Below, piece by piece: positions 24,522 to 32,963 of a stretch of 64,000 bases of DNA. Position 1 is the first letter of the stretch; each line of letters opens with the position of its first letter. Below the pieces are notes generated by a model. That model was not told where the DNA came from. It saw only the letters and a program-made list of their open reading frames with translations, and did no database searches. The translations under genes and the position numbers were made by a program. Source of the DNA: Candidatus Gracilibacteria bacterium CG17_big_fil_post_rev_8_21_14_2_50_48_13 (GTDB lineage Bacteria > Patescibacteriota > Gracilibacteria > 1-14-2-50-48-13); NCBI GenBank assembly GCA_002783265.1, contig PFFG01000004.1, forward strand, positions 35,598-99,597, in the 5' to 3' direction.

Positions 24522-24705
24522 GAATGTAGTATTTCATGTTTTTACGGAGTTCTTCCGTCAGTAGCAACACAATTGCACTTTCTTCCCGAATGCGGTCGAA
24601 ACCAAAAAAACGCTTGAGAAGTTTTGTTTGTAGGGAAGAAGCACTTATGTGCAGCACTTCTAGAAAATGGCTCTTTGATGCATAACGTTTTTCCCACCGA
24701 TCCAT
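24469..24705 (-). CDS. small hypothetical protein, possibly the 3' part of a broken gene
   Basis: A 78-residue frame opens at the ATG at 24705, two codons after and in frame with the TAA that ends the frameshifted gene 24709-25069. Either it is a tightly coupled small gene, or the TAA is a nonsense mutation and this was once the C-terminus. The product is basic and helical (LLKRFFGFDRIREESAIVLL). It overlaps the convergent methyltransferase gene by 53 nt. No family is recognised. Confidence 0.4.
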   Translation of the reverse strand: MDRWEKRYASKSHFLEVLHISASSLQTKLLKRFFGFDRIREESAIVLLLTEELRKNMKYYIPMQSASNLREDQTSAAS

Positions 24706-24708
24706 CTC

Positions 24709-25069
24709 TTAGCAATGCGCCATGAGGAGATTGTCTGGCGTCCGTTCGAGGGAGGCGAACCGATGACAAATGTCACTGACAAACTGTGTAAAAAACAAGG
24801 TTTCCTGTGTTTCGGTAAGGCCAAGAGCTCGTACGACAAATTGTTCAAGATCTAGGGCAGGGAAGGCACATTGTGCATCCGCAGTTCCATATATTTCTCG
24901 AAGCATGCGATCGTTGGCGAGGAGTGTAGGTACTGTATTGGTACCAAAAATGCATCGTCAAAACCAGAGAAGCGCGCAAGGTCTTCTTGACCCGGTTGTG
25001 CCAGAGTTTTTTTGCATTGGATGGTAAACGGATCGTACGTAGAATTCTTGTTGCAATATCCTTTCCCAT
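24709..25069 (-). pseudogene. frameshifted gene (two homopolymer indels), unknown product
   Basis: Three minus-strand frames join into one credible protein if one base is added at each of two runs. The first frame starts at the ATG at 25069 (MGKDIATRILRTIRLPSNAKK) and breaks at the A7 run (25007-25013 as T on plus). The second (TLAQPGQEDLARFSGFDDAF) breaks at the T5 run (24946-24950 as A on plus). The third (GTNTVPTLLANDRMLREIYG and onward) runs to a TAA at 24709. The corrected product is about 120 residues and unrecognised. Causes could be sequencing error, true decay, or -1 frameshifting on the A7 run. The divergent ogt ATG is only 3 nt away. Confidence 0.5.
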
Positions 25070-25072
25070 CCT

Positions 25073-25621
25073 ATGCAAGAGCCAACGATACGTTTTGTTA
25101 CCCCAGATATGCACGAGCAAGGAATCGTGCTCTTGTATACAAGTATCAGCACTCCCTTTGGTAAAGCTTGGCTTGCTTCAACAAAGGAAGCGGTGTATCG
25201 ACTCAGTTTTACGGACAGTGAGGAAGACTTTTGTGCAGAGCTGGTCAGCTGCCCAAAGGTTACCCTGCAGAAATCGCCCCTGGTTCCTTTTCAAAACCTG
25301 GTGGAGTCCTGGCTTAATGGCGAACAAAAGGGGGATGTTTCCGTTGCTTTGTTGGGGACCGACTTTCAGCGATCCGTTTGGGAGATGCTTATCCGCGTGC
25401 CTAGAGGCGATACAACAACCTATTCTGACATTGCTCGGCAGGTTCAGCGCCCCAAGGCAGTGCGGGCAGTAGGTACGGCAGTTGGTGCAAATCCTGTTGC
25501 GTACCTTATCCCATGCCATCGCGTGCTTCGGCAGGACGGTGGGATTGGAGGCTATCATTGGGGACTTTCCCGCAAGGAGGCTATGTTAGCGAGGGAGCGA
25601 GCGAAAACGAAGGCTTCTTGA
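25073..25621 (+). CDS. ogt: O6-methylguanine-DNA methyltransferase
   Basis: This 182-residue protein has the MGMT/Ogt layout. A short N-terminal domain is followed by the DNA-binding helix-turn-helix (GTDFQRSVWEMLIRVPRGDT, about 95-114) with the arginine finger in RAVGTAVGANP. The acceptor site is PCHRV with Cys148, and the end is GIGGYHWGLSRKEAML. It repairs O6-alkylguanine and O4-alkylthymine by stoichiometric transfer to the cysteine. The ATG at 25073 follows pyrimidine-rich sequence like other starts here; Met13 (25109) is the alternative. Its 3' end overlaps the convergent hydrolase gene by 67 nt. Confidence 0.92.
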   Translation: MQEPTIRFVTPDMHEQGIVLLYTSISTPFGKAWLASTKEAVYRLSFTDSEEDFCAELVSCPKVTLQKSPLVPFQNLVESWLNGEQKGDVSVALLGTDFQRSVWEMLIRVPRGDTTTYSDIARQVQRPKAVRAVGTAVGANPVAYLIPCHRVLRQDGGIGGYHWGLSRKEAMLARERAKTKAS

Positions 25622-26412
25622 TTGGGGGCTTCACATGGACGTGTGAACAAGAGAAATCCATCTGCTGGTGCTGTAATGGTCACATCCCCATCACGACCTA
25701 TCACGTCTTTGTCTTCTACAAACGCAAAGTCCGCAAACGGGTTTTGCGGGATGAAACTCCTCTGTGAGGTGTATTGCCAGACAAGGGAGTATATCATCGG
25801 ATCAGGAATGGCTATAGGTTCATATTCGATCATGCCAAGAAGAGACAGTAACGCACGTGCACCTTCAAATGCACGAACTGTACTGAACGGATCTCCAAGA
25901 AATCCACTCTCGAGACAAAGACCAACTTTTCCCGTCTTGTTCGCATACCAGTCCGTACCCCCTGGTTGAATTACATCGAAACCAGAAACAATTTTTGCGA
26001 TACCCATCTTGGTGGCAAGTGCATACCCATTGGATTCACAAATGAGAAACGGCTCCGACGTTTTACTTGTGCTCGCGTGCAGATCAAGCACGATATCCGT
26101 ATGGTCGATATAATTTTTTAGCTCCTGAGCACGTTGATATTCTCTACTGTTTTGTTCTTGGGAAGTTGGACAATTTCTTTCGTCAAACATGCGATTGAGA
26201 TCTGTATCAAGGAAGCGTTTGTTTGCTCTAAAGGCAGCTGGGTTTCCAAGAACACAGGTAAGTGTCCCTCGGAGGAGGGGGAGTGCAAAGATGTCCGGCA
26301 GGACATTGGCTCCACAGGGTTCATTACCGTGAACACTTCCTAAAATGAGTACGCGAGGTCCAGAAATTGGTCCCTTCTTTGTTTTTGGGGTCATAAAATC
26401 TTCTGGTTTCAT
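25555..26412 (-). CDS. succinylglutamate desuccinylase / aspartoacylase family zinc hydrolase
   Basis: This 285-residue protein of the M14-like AstE/AspA family has the zinc site SVHGNE (His28, Glu31), the substrate-binding stretch NPAAFRANKRFLDTDLNR and DLHAS (about 112-116) with the third zinc ligand. CLESGF further on fits the catalytic Glu region. The family removes acyl groups from N-acyl amino acids or cleaves related amide bonds in the cytosol; the exact substrate cannot be told. A C-terminal beta domain (about 205-285) matches the usual lid. It overlaps ogt at its 3' end. Its start overlaps the end of the upstream GNAT gene by 4 nt, so these two are probably one unit. Confidence 0.83.
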   Translation of the reverse strand: MKPEDFMTPKTKKGPISGPRVLILGSVHGNEPCGANVLPDIFALPLLRGTLTCVLGNPAAFRANKRFLDTDLNRMFDERNCPTSQEQNSREYQRAQELKNYIDHTDIVLDLHASTSKTSEPFLICESNGYALATKMGIAKIVSGFDVIQPGGTDWYANKTGKVGLCLESGFLGDPFSTVRAFEGARALLSLLGMIEYEPIAIPDPMIYSLVWQYTSQRSFIPQNPFADFAFVEDKDVIGRDGDVTITAPADGFLLFTRPCEAPNQEAFVFARSLANIASLRESPQ

Positions 26413-27005
26413 AGGCTTTTAGCAGAAAGGATACGCGCATCCTGGTCGCCATAGTCATAAACCGTTTCAAATCCTTCTGTTTGGATGAGTGAATAAAGTT
26501 CTGATCGCATGGAAGTACGGAGAATAACTGGAGTATTTTTTGGGAGCGTAGCAAGAAGGATGCGTAGGAGGATCCGACCATAGCCCCTTCCGCGTTCTTC
26601 AGTACTCACGCCAAGTTCCGATAGGTAAAACCAGTTGGCTGATCTCGTTCCTAACTCGGCAATTTCTTTATAATCCACCGAGAGTTTTTCCTCGTTTATT
26701 TCCGGCAGAGACCCTTGCCATCCCCAGCTAAATCCGCTGAGATCTTGCGTAAAGAGTCGTACGATTTGAAACCCGAAGTTTTCCTGCGCAGACTGGATGC
26801 TTTGGCGCACTTGCTCATCAGCATAAAAATCTGTTACATTTTCCTGACAACACGTTGTTGGTGCTTGAGACAGTCGAAACTTTTTCCCACATGCAGCGCA
26901 TTTTTTTCCTTCTTCCCAATTGGATTCTCCAAAAACTTGTTTATATGCACCTGTGAGCGCTGTGATTTCTTGCTCATCTAAGGAGCTGGTAATACGAATG
27001 TTCAT
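26409..27005 (-). CDS. GNAT acetyltransferase with a cysteine-rich (zinc-knuckle-like) insert
   Basis: This 198-residue protein has a GNAT core in its second half. ELGVSTEERGRGYGRILLRI (about 134-153) contains the acetyl-CoA-binding loop RGRGYG. TPVILRTSMRSELYSLIQ and the closing strand near VYDYGDQDAR follow. Unusually, residues 36-54 carry CAACGK and TCCQ, two cysteine pairs 12-13 residues apart that could bind zinc, in a region that normally holds helices alpha1-alpha2. The substrate is unknown. It starts the unit with the aspartoacylase-family gene and lies just after the terminator downstream of the YerC-like gene. Confidence 0.75.
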   Translation of the reverse strand: MNIRITSSLDEQEITALTGAYKQVFGESNWEEGKKCAACGKKFRLSQAPTTCCQENVTDFYADEQVRQSIQSAQENFGFQIVRLFTQDLSGFSWGWQGSLPEINEEKLSVDYKEIAELGTRSANWFYLSELGVSTEERGRGYGRILLRILLATLPKNTPVILRTSMRSELYSLIQTEGFETVYDYGDQDARILSAKSL

Positions 27006-27018
27006 AAAAATTGATTAT

Positions 27019-27045
27019 AAAAAAACCTCATCAAGGGCGATGAGG
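27019..27045 (-). terminator. rho-independent terminator after the YerC-like gene
   Basis: On the minus strand CCTCATC (27045-27039), the loop GCCCTT and GATGAGG (27032-27026) form a perfect 7-bp stem followed directly by seven T (27025-27019). It lies 22 nt after the stop of the YerC-like gene and ends transcription before the GNAT gene. Confidence 0.85.
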
Positions 27046-27067
27046 CGATGAAAGTGTTCTCTGTACG

Positions 27068-27349
27068 TTACACCTTGCGGTGCAAACGTGACAAAACAGC
27101 ATCATAGCCTCCTTCGCCATGATGATACCAATGGGCAACACGCGTAACCGTTGTTGTACTGATCTGAAGTTCCTCGGCAATCTCACGGTATGATACGCCT
27201 TGATTCAAGCGTTCTGCAATGCGCAATCTCTCCGCGAGGGAAGCAATTTCCTTGAGGGTACAAATATCACGCAAAAATGCGCTGCGTTCCTCGGTGGAGG
27301 TAAGCGTCCCTAGGGCCTGTGCGAGATAGGTAAGGTCTGTTGTTTTCAC
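27068..27349 (-). CDS. YerC/TrpR-like DNA-binding regulator
   Basis: This 93-residue protein matches the YerC/YecD branch of the Trp-repressor superfamily. A helical N-terminal dimerisation region precedes a C-terminal helix-turn-helix with LNQGVSYREIAEEL and STTTVTRVAHW (about 48-72). Trp repressor binds its operator with tryptophan; YerC-type proteins lack a proven ligand. It starts at a GTG at 27349. The strong terminator after it suggests a single-gene transcript. Its targets are not known. Confidence 0.85.
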   Translation of the reverse strand: MKTTDLTYLAQALGTLTSTEERSAFLRDICTLKEIASLAERLRIAERLNQGVSYREIAEELQISTTTVTRVAHWYHHGEGGYDAVLSRLHRKV

Positions 27350-27486
27350 AGTTGTTTTAGTGTAGTAACACAGTTATTGTATGCGCCACTGAAATTTTGG
27401 CAAGAAGAAAACCGTACAGCAAATGATAATGCTGAATGATGTACGAATTCCCGACTATTTCCCGTCCAAGCAGTTTTTCCAAATTT

Positions 27487-27999
27487 TTATGCCTGCATCT
27501 CCATTTCCTCCATAGGCATTTGTATTGCACCACTGGTCGTCGAAAAGGTACTGTGTTTTCCCGTATAGTGAAACCCCTTCGCCTCATAAAATGCTTTTGC
27601 ACGCTGGTTGTAGGTCACTACATCCAAAGATATGGTTTGCCCTCGGTAGTACTCTACGACTTTCTCAAGTAAAGCACTCCCAATCCCTTTCCCAAAAAAG
27701 TCCGGATGGACGTACAAGGCACCAAGACGATTGCGACCGCTTTCATCTTTTCGTGGTGCGACAAATCCCACAACACGCTCGCCTAGGGGCGCTACCCAGA
27801 TGGGGTATGTCTTCTCTTCTGCAGTTGCGGAAAATAGCTTTTGGTAACGCTGGACTCTTTCTGTATGATTTGCATATAGTGCATCAATTTTTTCCTTGGT
27901 GACCCCCATTGCTTCGTTCACATAGGCGGAAAGCCAGCTCTGATGATGAAGATCCACCAAGGCTTCGGAATCGGTGATGTTTGCTCTGCGAATGTTCAT
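27487..27999 (-). CDS. GNAT family N-acetyltransferase
   Basis: This 170-residue single-domain GNAT opens with NIRRANITDSEALVDLHHQSW, typical of RimI-like members. Strand beta4 leads into ALYVHPDFFGKGIGSALLEK (about 92-111), holding the acetyl-CoA pyrophosphate loop. It ends in VVTYNQRAKAFYEAKGF with the conserved Asn and Tyr. The substrate is not predictable. It lies 3 nt downstream of the antiporter gene on the same strand, so the two are likely co-transcribed. The 137 nt between it and the YerC-like gene hold no clear element. Confidence 0.85.
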   Translation of the reverse strand: MNIRRANITDSEALVDLHHQSWLSAYVNEAMGVTKEKIDALYANHTERVQRYQKLFSATAEEKTYPIWVAPLGERVVGFVAPRKDESGRNRLGALYVHPDFFGKGIGSALLEKVVEYYRGQTISLDVVTYNQRAKAFYEAKGFHYTGKHSTFSTTSGAIQMPMEEMEMQA

Positions 28000-28002
28000 T
28001 CT

Positions 28003-29766
28003 TTAATCCAAAAAATAGAAAGGCACATGCATATTCTTAATTTCCCCCAAGCGAAAGTCCAGAACTCCTTTGCCCACAAAAAGCACCGTGACGCTGGAAT
28101 CTTTATTACACGCCTGTTCAATATTTTTATGGAGCATCCCTTGCTGAATAAAGAGCTGGGTTTCCAGTTCAATCCCTTCTTCCGTTCGTAGGCGTTCGTT
28201 GAGCCGGTGAAAAAGACGCATGGTGCTATCGCGCAGTGTCTCTTCAAAATCCGGGGTGTAGTCATCTTCGGGGCAGAGCAGGACACTCAGGCGGCGAATA
28301 CCATGGTGAGCAGCCCAGTCAAAAACCTGTGGTAGACGCCGTAAATGGGAGTGGCCTCGTGAAGCGAATAATGCGGAAGGTAACGGTAAGACGGGAAGAT
28401 TATTTGCTGTGGTCATGCATTCACCAATATTGAGGCGTTTTGCAAGCCATGGGGTGAGCGGGGGCTCCAGGACCAGGGTGGCAATAATAATCCAAAGTCC
28501 GATGGGCAAAATACCTGCCATCTCCGTTGCGTGACCGGAACTGACCACCGTCACCAGCAAAACCGCTGGAATCGCACCCGTTTCTCGAACACATGCAATG
28601 AAGAGGGCCTCCCTAAGGGGCATACGCTGTTTGCCAAAAATCATCCAGGGGGACAAACTGATAAAGACCGTGAGTGGCCGAAGTACCAGCATGAATATCG
28701 CTGCGCTAAGTATACCAATCCCGGCATACTGAAAGAGTTCTGAAAAACTGACCAATCCACCGAGGACAATAAAAATAATCGGCTTTAAAAAGGCATCAAT
28801 GAGGTTGTTAAAAAAATGTTCTGTTTCATGCAAATGTTCTGTGAGATGCATGATGAGCCCCGCAATGAAGGCAGCTAAATAGCCACTGCCACCAAACACT
28901 CCCGCGACAAAAAATGTGAGGACGGGAATGGCAATAAAAAAGGCAATATCACCACTTTCCTCCCGCGCACCATTCTTTTTATGCCGATGGATGCTGTCTA
29001 AAATAAGAAATCCCGCACCGCCTGCAACGACGCCAAAGAGAATCTCTTTGAGTAATACCATGCCAGAGGCAGGACTGATCAGGAGCCCGTAGGCGCCTGG
29101 GATACTGGTGAGGGCAACTCCAGAGGCAAGGGCCGTGAGAAAGACCGAGGTGAGCAGCGTGCCCGTAACGTCGGTTACGGCACTTTCTGAAATGATGATT
29201 TCCTTTACATCTCGATTGGTAAAGCGAAGTGATCGAAGAATAGGAATAATCGCCGCGGGATCCGTCGATGCTAAAATCGCACCAAGGAGGATGAGGCCTT
29301 CCATGCCAAGTGTTGCACCCGTTAGAGGGGCAAATATCTGCAGGCTATAGGAAAAGAGTACGGCGGTCAGTCCAAGTCCAATAAAGGATAAGGAGAGAAT
29401 TTTCGGGCTAAGGCGCACAAAGTTTTTGTAGGGCACTTCGAGCCCACCACCAAACAGAATAAGCGTTGCCCCGAGTGCTACAATGGCCGAAAGAAGGCTA
29501 GGATTGTGCGTAATCGGGGTGAGTAGGGGCCCTGTGAAAAGACCAAAGAGTAATGCATACACAAAGGGTGGAAGCCCTGTGCGTTTAGCTGCTAACTCTA
29601 CAAAATAACTGAGTAAAAAAAGCAGCGACAACGTAAAAAATACCTGCAGCAGTTCACCTTCAGGAGCAGCCTCAATAACAGGCAGAAGGATGGGGGCAAG
29701 ACTTCCGAGTCCCCATACGCCGAGAAGAATGAGCAGGGCTACTCCGTAGGTTTTTAAATGCTTCAT
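28003..29766 (-). CDS. CPA1-type cation/proton antiporter with C-terminal cytosolic domain
   Basis: This 587-residue protein has about 12 membrane spans over residues 1-430. The monovalent cation:proton antiporter core carries LFGLFTGPLLTP, LILFGGGLEVPYKNF, LASTDPAAIIPIL (the ion-binding region with Asp) and ISESAVTD. The family exchanges Na+ or K+ for protons to control pH and ion balance. After residue 440 a soluble part of about 145 residues, with RRLSVLLCPEDDY and SVTVLFVGKGV, resembles a UspA-like or TrkA-like regulatory fold. Ion specificity is unknown. It is the first gene of a two-gene unit with the GNAT. Confidence 0.87.
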   Translation of the reverse strand: MKHLKTYGVALLILLGVWGLGSLAPILLPVIEAAPEGELLQVFFTLSLLFLLSYFVELAAKRTGLPPFVYALLFGLFTGPLLTPITHNPSLLSAIVALGATLILFGGGLEVPYKNFVRLSPKILSLSFIGLGLTAVLFSYSLQIFAPLTGATLGMEGLILLGAILASTDPAAIIPILRSLRFTNRDVKEIIISESAVTDVTGTLLTSVFLTALASGVALTSIPGAYGLLISPASGMVLLKEILFGVVAGGAGFLILDSIHRHKKNGAREESGDIAFFIAIPVLTFFVAGVFGGSGYLAAFIAGLIMHLTEHLHETEHFFNNLIDAFLKPIIFIVLGGLVSFSELFQYAGIGILSAAIFMLVLRPLTVFISLSPWMIFGKQRMPLREALFIACVRETGAIPAVLLVTVVSSGHATEMAGILPIGLWIIIATLVLEPPLTPWLAKRLNIGECMTTANNLPVLPLPSALFASRGHSHLRRLPQVFDWAAHHGIRRLSVLLCPEDDYTPDFEETLRDSTMRLFHRLNERLRTEEGIELETQLFIQQGMLHKNIEQACNKDSSVTVLFVGKGVLDFRLGEIKNMHVPFYFLD

Positions 29767-29833
29767 TTGCTGGTATCACAGGAAAAACTTTGCCATGCTA
29801 GACTCCTTTTTTGGTAATGCAAGTTTTCTTTTT

Positions 29834-30982
29834 CTAGTTTGCAGAACGAGATATTTCTACCCAGTAATGACTCCCCGTATCTTCATCGTAGGTGTCAATA
29901 AGGGAAAGAGTATCAAATTCATTGGGTGTCCAGTCGGTACTGAGCTTCACAAATCCAGCATCTTGCAGTGTCCCCAGATCTGTCGGATCATCCCACTGGA
30001 GAGTGAGGAATTGCCCAAAGGTTCCAGGATTAAGACTGAAGGTACAGTTTGCTGCAACGGCACAGTCGGATTTCAGGCGCAAAAAAGACCGGTCGCCAGG
30101 AGTAATGGTCATGCCTCCATTGGGAATATTTTGAATGAGTTCATTATTGTTGTGCAGAGCGATGGCACCACCACTGACAAAACTAGCATCGACTGCTGTG
30201 GTATTCACACCGAGCCCATTATTGGTCACCCGCACTTTGTCGTTTCCGTTCACATTGAGTAGCCATCCTGGGAGATTGGTGATGCCTGTGTCAATAAAGC
30301 GTTTGAGAAAGACATCCGTGTTCGATGCTCCACCTGCACCAAATTCCAGCTGCATCATGGGATAGGAGTTGAGGCGAAACAGGGGGACAGAATCCCCTGC
30401 AAAAAATCCTTCAAAGTGACTTCCGGGAACTCCAGGTGAACGTACAGAGGCAACCGTTCCCGTATCTTCAATTTCAAATACAGACTTCTCTGGCGTCACG
30501 GAGTCCTGGTACATAAAACGAATAATGGGGCTTCCAACACCTGCAATGATTATGCGGCCAAGCTTGAAGACGGGGTTTTCATGATCCGGCGCAACACCGG
30601 GATTTGTTGGATCGGGAAAGGTCATGGCCCGATGAAATTGCAGTTCCTGTTCTGCAGCAGAGCTCATGAGGATATTGCCATTTTGTACCTGAAGTTTTTC
30701 TCCGGGGTCAGCTCCAATGCCGAGTTTCTGGGGTAGGGTGATGTCCTGGGTAATGCCATGGAGGTCTGTAATGTCACCATTATCCCCTGAAGCTGCCGGT
30801 GGAATGACGGTACAGTTTGGCGTCCCCGGGGCGCAGGTGGGGTTCAACGTTTCTCCAAGCGCATACTTACTTGCGGGTGGTGCCGCTTCCACATGGAGTG
30901 TCGTGTAATACCAGGTAACGACTCCTGAAATAACACTGAGTCCCGTAATGGTGCCAAGGAGTATTTTGTGATGAGTTTTCAT
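29834..30982 (-). CDS. exported surface protein, function unknown
   Basis: This 382-residue protein has an N-terminal signal or anchor (about 6-28, ILLGTITGLSVISGVVTWYY) and a beta-rich, Gly/Asn/Thr-rich body with no charged helices. It reads like a tail-fibre or cell-surface fibre protein (KLGIGADPGEKLQVQNGNIL, GITNLPGWLLNVNGNDKV). The stretch LNPTCAPGTPNCTVIPP near 45-62 has two cysteines that could be disulfide-bonded. The closing segment (GTFGQFLTLQWDD, DTGSHYWVEISRS) resembles C-terminal beta domains of such fibres. It is transcribed away from the lipoprotein gene at 31128. A surface or adhesion role is inferred from composition only. Confidence 0.7.
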   Translation of the reverse strand: MKTHHKILLGTITGLSVISGVVTWYYTTLHVEAAPPASKYALGETLNPTCAPGTPNCTVIPPAASGDNGDITDLHGITQDITLPQKLGIGADPGEKLQVQNGNILMSSAAEQELQFHRAMTFPDPTNPGVAPDHENPVFKLGRIIIAGVGSPIIRFMYQDSVTPEKSVFEIEDTGTVASVRSPGVPGSHFEGFFAGDSVPLFRLNSYPMMQLEFGAGGASNTDVFLKRFIDTGITNLPGWLLNVNGNDKVRVTNNGLGVNTTAVDASFVSGGAIALHNNNELIQNIPNGGMTITPGDRSFLRLKSDCAVAANCTFSLNPGTFGQFLTLQWDDPTDLGTLQDAGFVKLSTDWTPNEFDTLSLIDTYDEDTGSHYWVEISRSAN

Positions 30983-31127
30983 GAAGATAGTCAGGGAAAT
31001 GCATATTCATCAAAGTATATCACGAAATAGTGGCGATTTGGGAAAAGTGGGCTCAAGGTTTCCCTCTATACAGTTTTCTAGATTCGTGTACAAATTTGAG
31101 CATAACTAAATGTCTTATTTTTGCTCT

Positions 31128-31793
31128 ATGCAACGTTCACACGGCGCTACATTAGCCCTCATGACCAGCGCAGCCCTGCTGCTTTCCGGATGTTCCTTTT
31201 CCTTTGAAGTGAACAGCAATCGTACGGCTGTGACGACGAATGCCAATTTAAACACCAATGCAGCTTCCTCAGACACAAAAACAACTAGTGTTCTTCCGGC
31301 CGCAACATCACCAAAACCACCAGTGCAAGCAAACGGGGTAGCCTCCAAAAAGCTCATGACCTATACAGGATCATGGTTTTCTGTGAACGTCCCTGACAAT
31401 TTTGAAGCCTCGCCTGCACTAGAGGCAGGGGATCGAGCCGAGACCGATGAGGCACGCTTTACGTCACCGGATGGGCGCGTGGAATTTTTTGTGTACTCTC
31501 CTCAGTGGGGTGGAGAAACAGGCTATACGGAAGTGCTACCTACGGAACAAATGCAGGATGAGCAAACAACAACCTCCGGAGAAGGGTACAATAAAAAAGT
31601 ATCTCGCTATGTAACACTTGCGGCAAAGGATGGATCGTACATGCGTTCTTTTGTGCGCATTCGCGGGCAAGTCGATACGGGCAGTGAAACACAGATGGTT
31701 TTTGGTATCCGTTACAAGGATCAAGCGTCCTACGATGCCTACAAAGAAGCCTATGTTGCCTTCAAGGAATCTCTTGAACAGTATGCAGACTAG
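31128..31793 (+). CDS. lipoprotein of unknown function
   Basis: I start at the ATG at 31128, which puts the lipobox LLLSGC about 20 residues in. The upstream TTG-type start at 31110 would add residues of no signal value. The mature 200-residue protein has a Thr/Asn/Ala-rich linker (about 25-65), then a compact alpha/beta domain beginning MTYTGSWFSVNVPDNFEA, with RFTSPDGRVEFFVYSP and FGIRYKDQASYDAYKEAYVAF. This looks like a PsbP/Mog1-type fold (DUF1795-like), which is a guess. It is the first of three plus-strand genes with short gaps. Confidence 0.72.
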   Translation: MQRSHGATLALMTSAALLLSGCSFSFEVNSNRTAVTTNANLNTNAASSDTKTTSVLPAATSPKPPVQANGVASKKLMTYTGSWFSVNVPDNFEASPALEAGDRAETDEARFTSPDGRVEFFVYSPQWGGETGYTEVLPTEQMQDEQTTTSGEGYNKKVSRYVTLAAKDGSYMRSFVRIRGQVDTGSETQMVFGIRYKDQASYDAYKEAYVAFKESLEQYAD

Positions 31794-31808
31794 GTTTCCC
31801 CTACCACA

Positions 31809-32336
31809 ATGATCAATATTTCCTACCTGAGTACGAATCCAACGGAAAAGATGTTAAGTAATTTGACGCATGCTCCCTTTGAAATGGATGGACACAGGTT
31901 TGCTTCTGTGGAAGGATTCTGGCAAGGTATAAAGCGAGCATATGGGGACACGGAGCGTGATCAAATTTTTCAATTGTTTGGTATTCCTGCGAAACGAGCG
32001 GGTCGCTTAGAGGAACCACCAGAATTTGCTTGGTATCAGAATCAAGCCTTTCCCATGGGGAGTCAATGTCACCAACTACTTTTGAAACGTGCGGTTGCCC
32101 ATAAGCTTCGGGATAATCCGGATATAGGGCTCTTGCTTCTTGCCACAAAGGATGACGTTATCCTTCATGACCCAAAGAAATCCAATGGTGAATCCTTTCC
32201 CAATAGTGCTCTTATTCCCAACGAAGTTTTTGCCTCCTTTGTCACAGAACTCCGATCAGAATTTCGTCAGCGCTATGTTCCAAGTTTAGTCCCCATACAA
32301 ACGTACCTTAAAAATATCTCAACGCATTCCTTATGA
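31809..32336 (+). CDS. NADAR-domain (YbiA-like) protein
   Basis: This 175-residue protein has LSNLTHAPFEMDGHRFASVE near its start, WQGIKRAYGD, KRAGRLEEPPEF and a C-terminal FPNSALIPNEVFASFVTEL. These resemble the NADAR/DUF1768 domain. Known members cleave N-glycosidic bonds of riboflavin-pathway intermediates or remove ADP-ribose from guanine; others sit in phage and defence contexts. The usual NADAR core is well covered but diverged, so activity is not certain. Its TGA stop overlaps the ATG of the DUF305 gene (ATGA at 32333-32336), implying translational coupling. Confidence 0.65.
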   Translation: MINISYLSTNPTEKMLSNLTHAPFEMDGHRFASVEGFWQGIKRAYGDTERDQIFQLFGIPAKRAGRLEEPPEFAWYQNQAFPMGSQCHQLLLKRAVAHKLRDNPDIGLLLLATKDDVILHDPKKSNGESFPNSALIPNEVFASFVTELRSEFRQRYVPSLVPIQTYLKNISTHSL

Positions 32337-32947
32337 AAACTCTTCTTCCATTATTGTGCGCGTCAGTGTTGCTCGCAAGCTGCGGGGGTGCACCTGCAAC
32401 GACAGGTACATCGAGTGTACTTGGTGACACACTGAGCATGCCGAGCACCGGCGAAACGATGTCCGGCATTTCCATGACCGGTTTTGTGCTTTCCGAGCAC
32501 GATGATCATTCCATGATGATTCATTCTGATCAGGAATTTTTAGTAGAAATGGTCGCCCATCATCAGGAAGCGGTGGATGCGTCCAAAAAGCTTCTGTCCA
32601 TGGGGCCAACGAAACCCCAGGTCCGTTCGCTCCTTTCCAACATTATCACCAACCAGGACGAAGAAATTCGTTCCATGGGGAAAATGTATGCCCAGTGGTA
32701 TGGAGAGCCTCTTCCGGTATCCACCACCTATGCACCAATGATGCGCTCCCTCGCCTACGTTTCACCACGCGATGCAGAACGACAGTTTGTTGAAGATATG
32801 GTGAAACACCATGAACATGCCATTGTTATGGCGCAAATGATTTACAGCATCACAGATCGACCAGAACTCCGCACACTCGCGGAGAATATTGTGCGCGATC
32901 AAAGCAAAGAAATTACTATGATGCGAGACTGGCTTTCTGCCTGGTAA
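32333..32947 (+). CDS. DUF305 family lipoprotein
   Basis: This 204-residue lipoprotein has lipobox LLASC at about 13-17. A linker rich in Ser, Thr and Gly and a HDDHS patch follow, then two DUF305 units. Unit one reads EFLVEMVAHHQEAVDASKKL with KPQVRSLLSNIITNQDEEI. Unit two reads FVEDMVKHHEHAIVMAQMI with RPELRTLAENIVRDQSKEI. Each has the family's M..HH..A pattern. These exported helical proteins are found with copper and stress genes, and the His pairs suggest metal binding. It is coupled to the NADAR gene by the ATGA overlap. It converges on the hydrolase gene with only 16 nt between. Confidence 0.88.
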   Translation: MKTLLPLLCASVLLASCGGAPATTGTSSVLGDTLSMPSTGETMSGISMTGFVLSEHDDHSMMIHSDQEFLVEMVAHHQEAVDASKKLLSMGPTKPQVRSLLSNIITNQDEEIRSMGKMYAQWYGEPLPVSTTYAPMMRSLAYVSPRDAERQFVEDMVKHHEHAIVMAQMIYSITDRPELRTLAENIVRDQSKEITMMRDWLSAW

Positions 32948-32963
32948 GACCAATACAGGCAAT

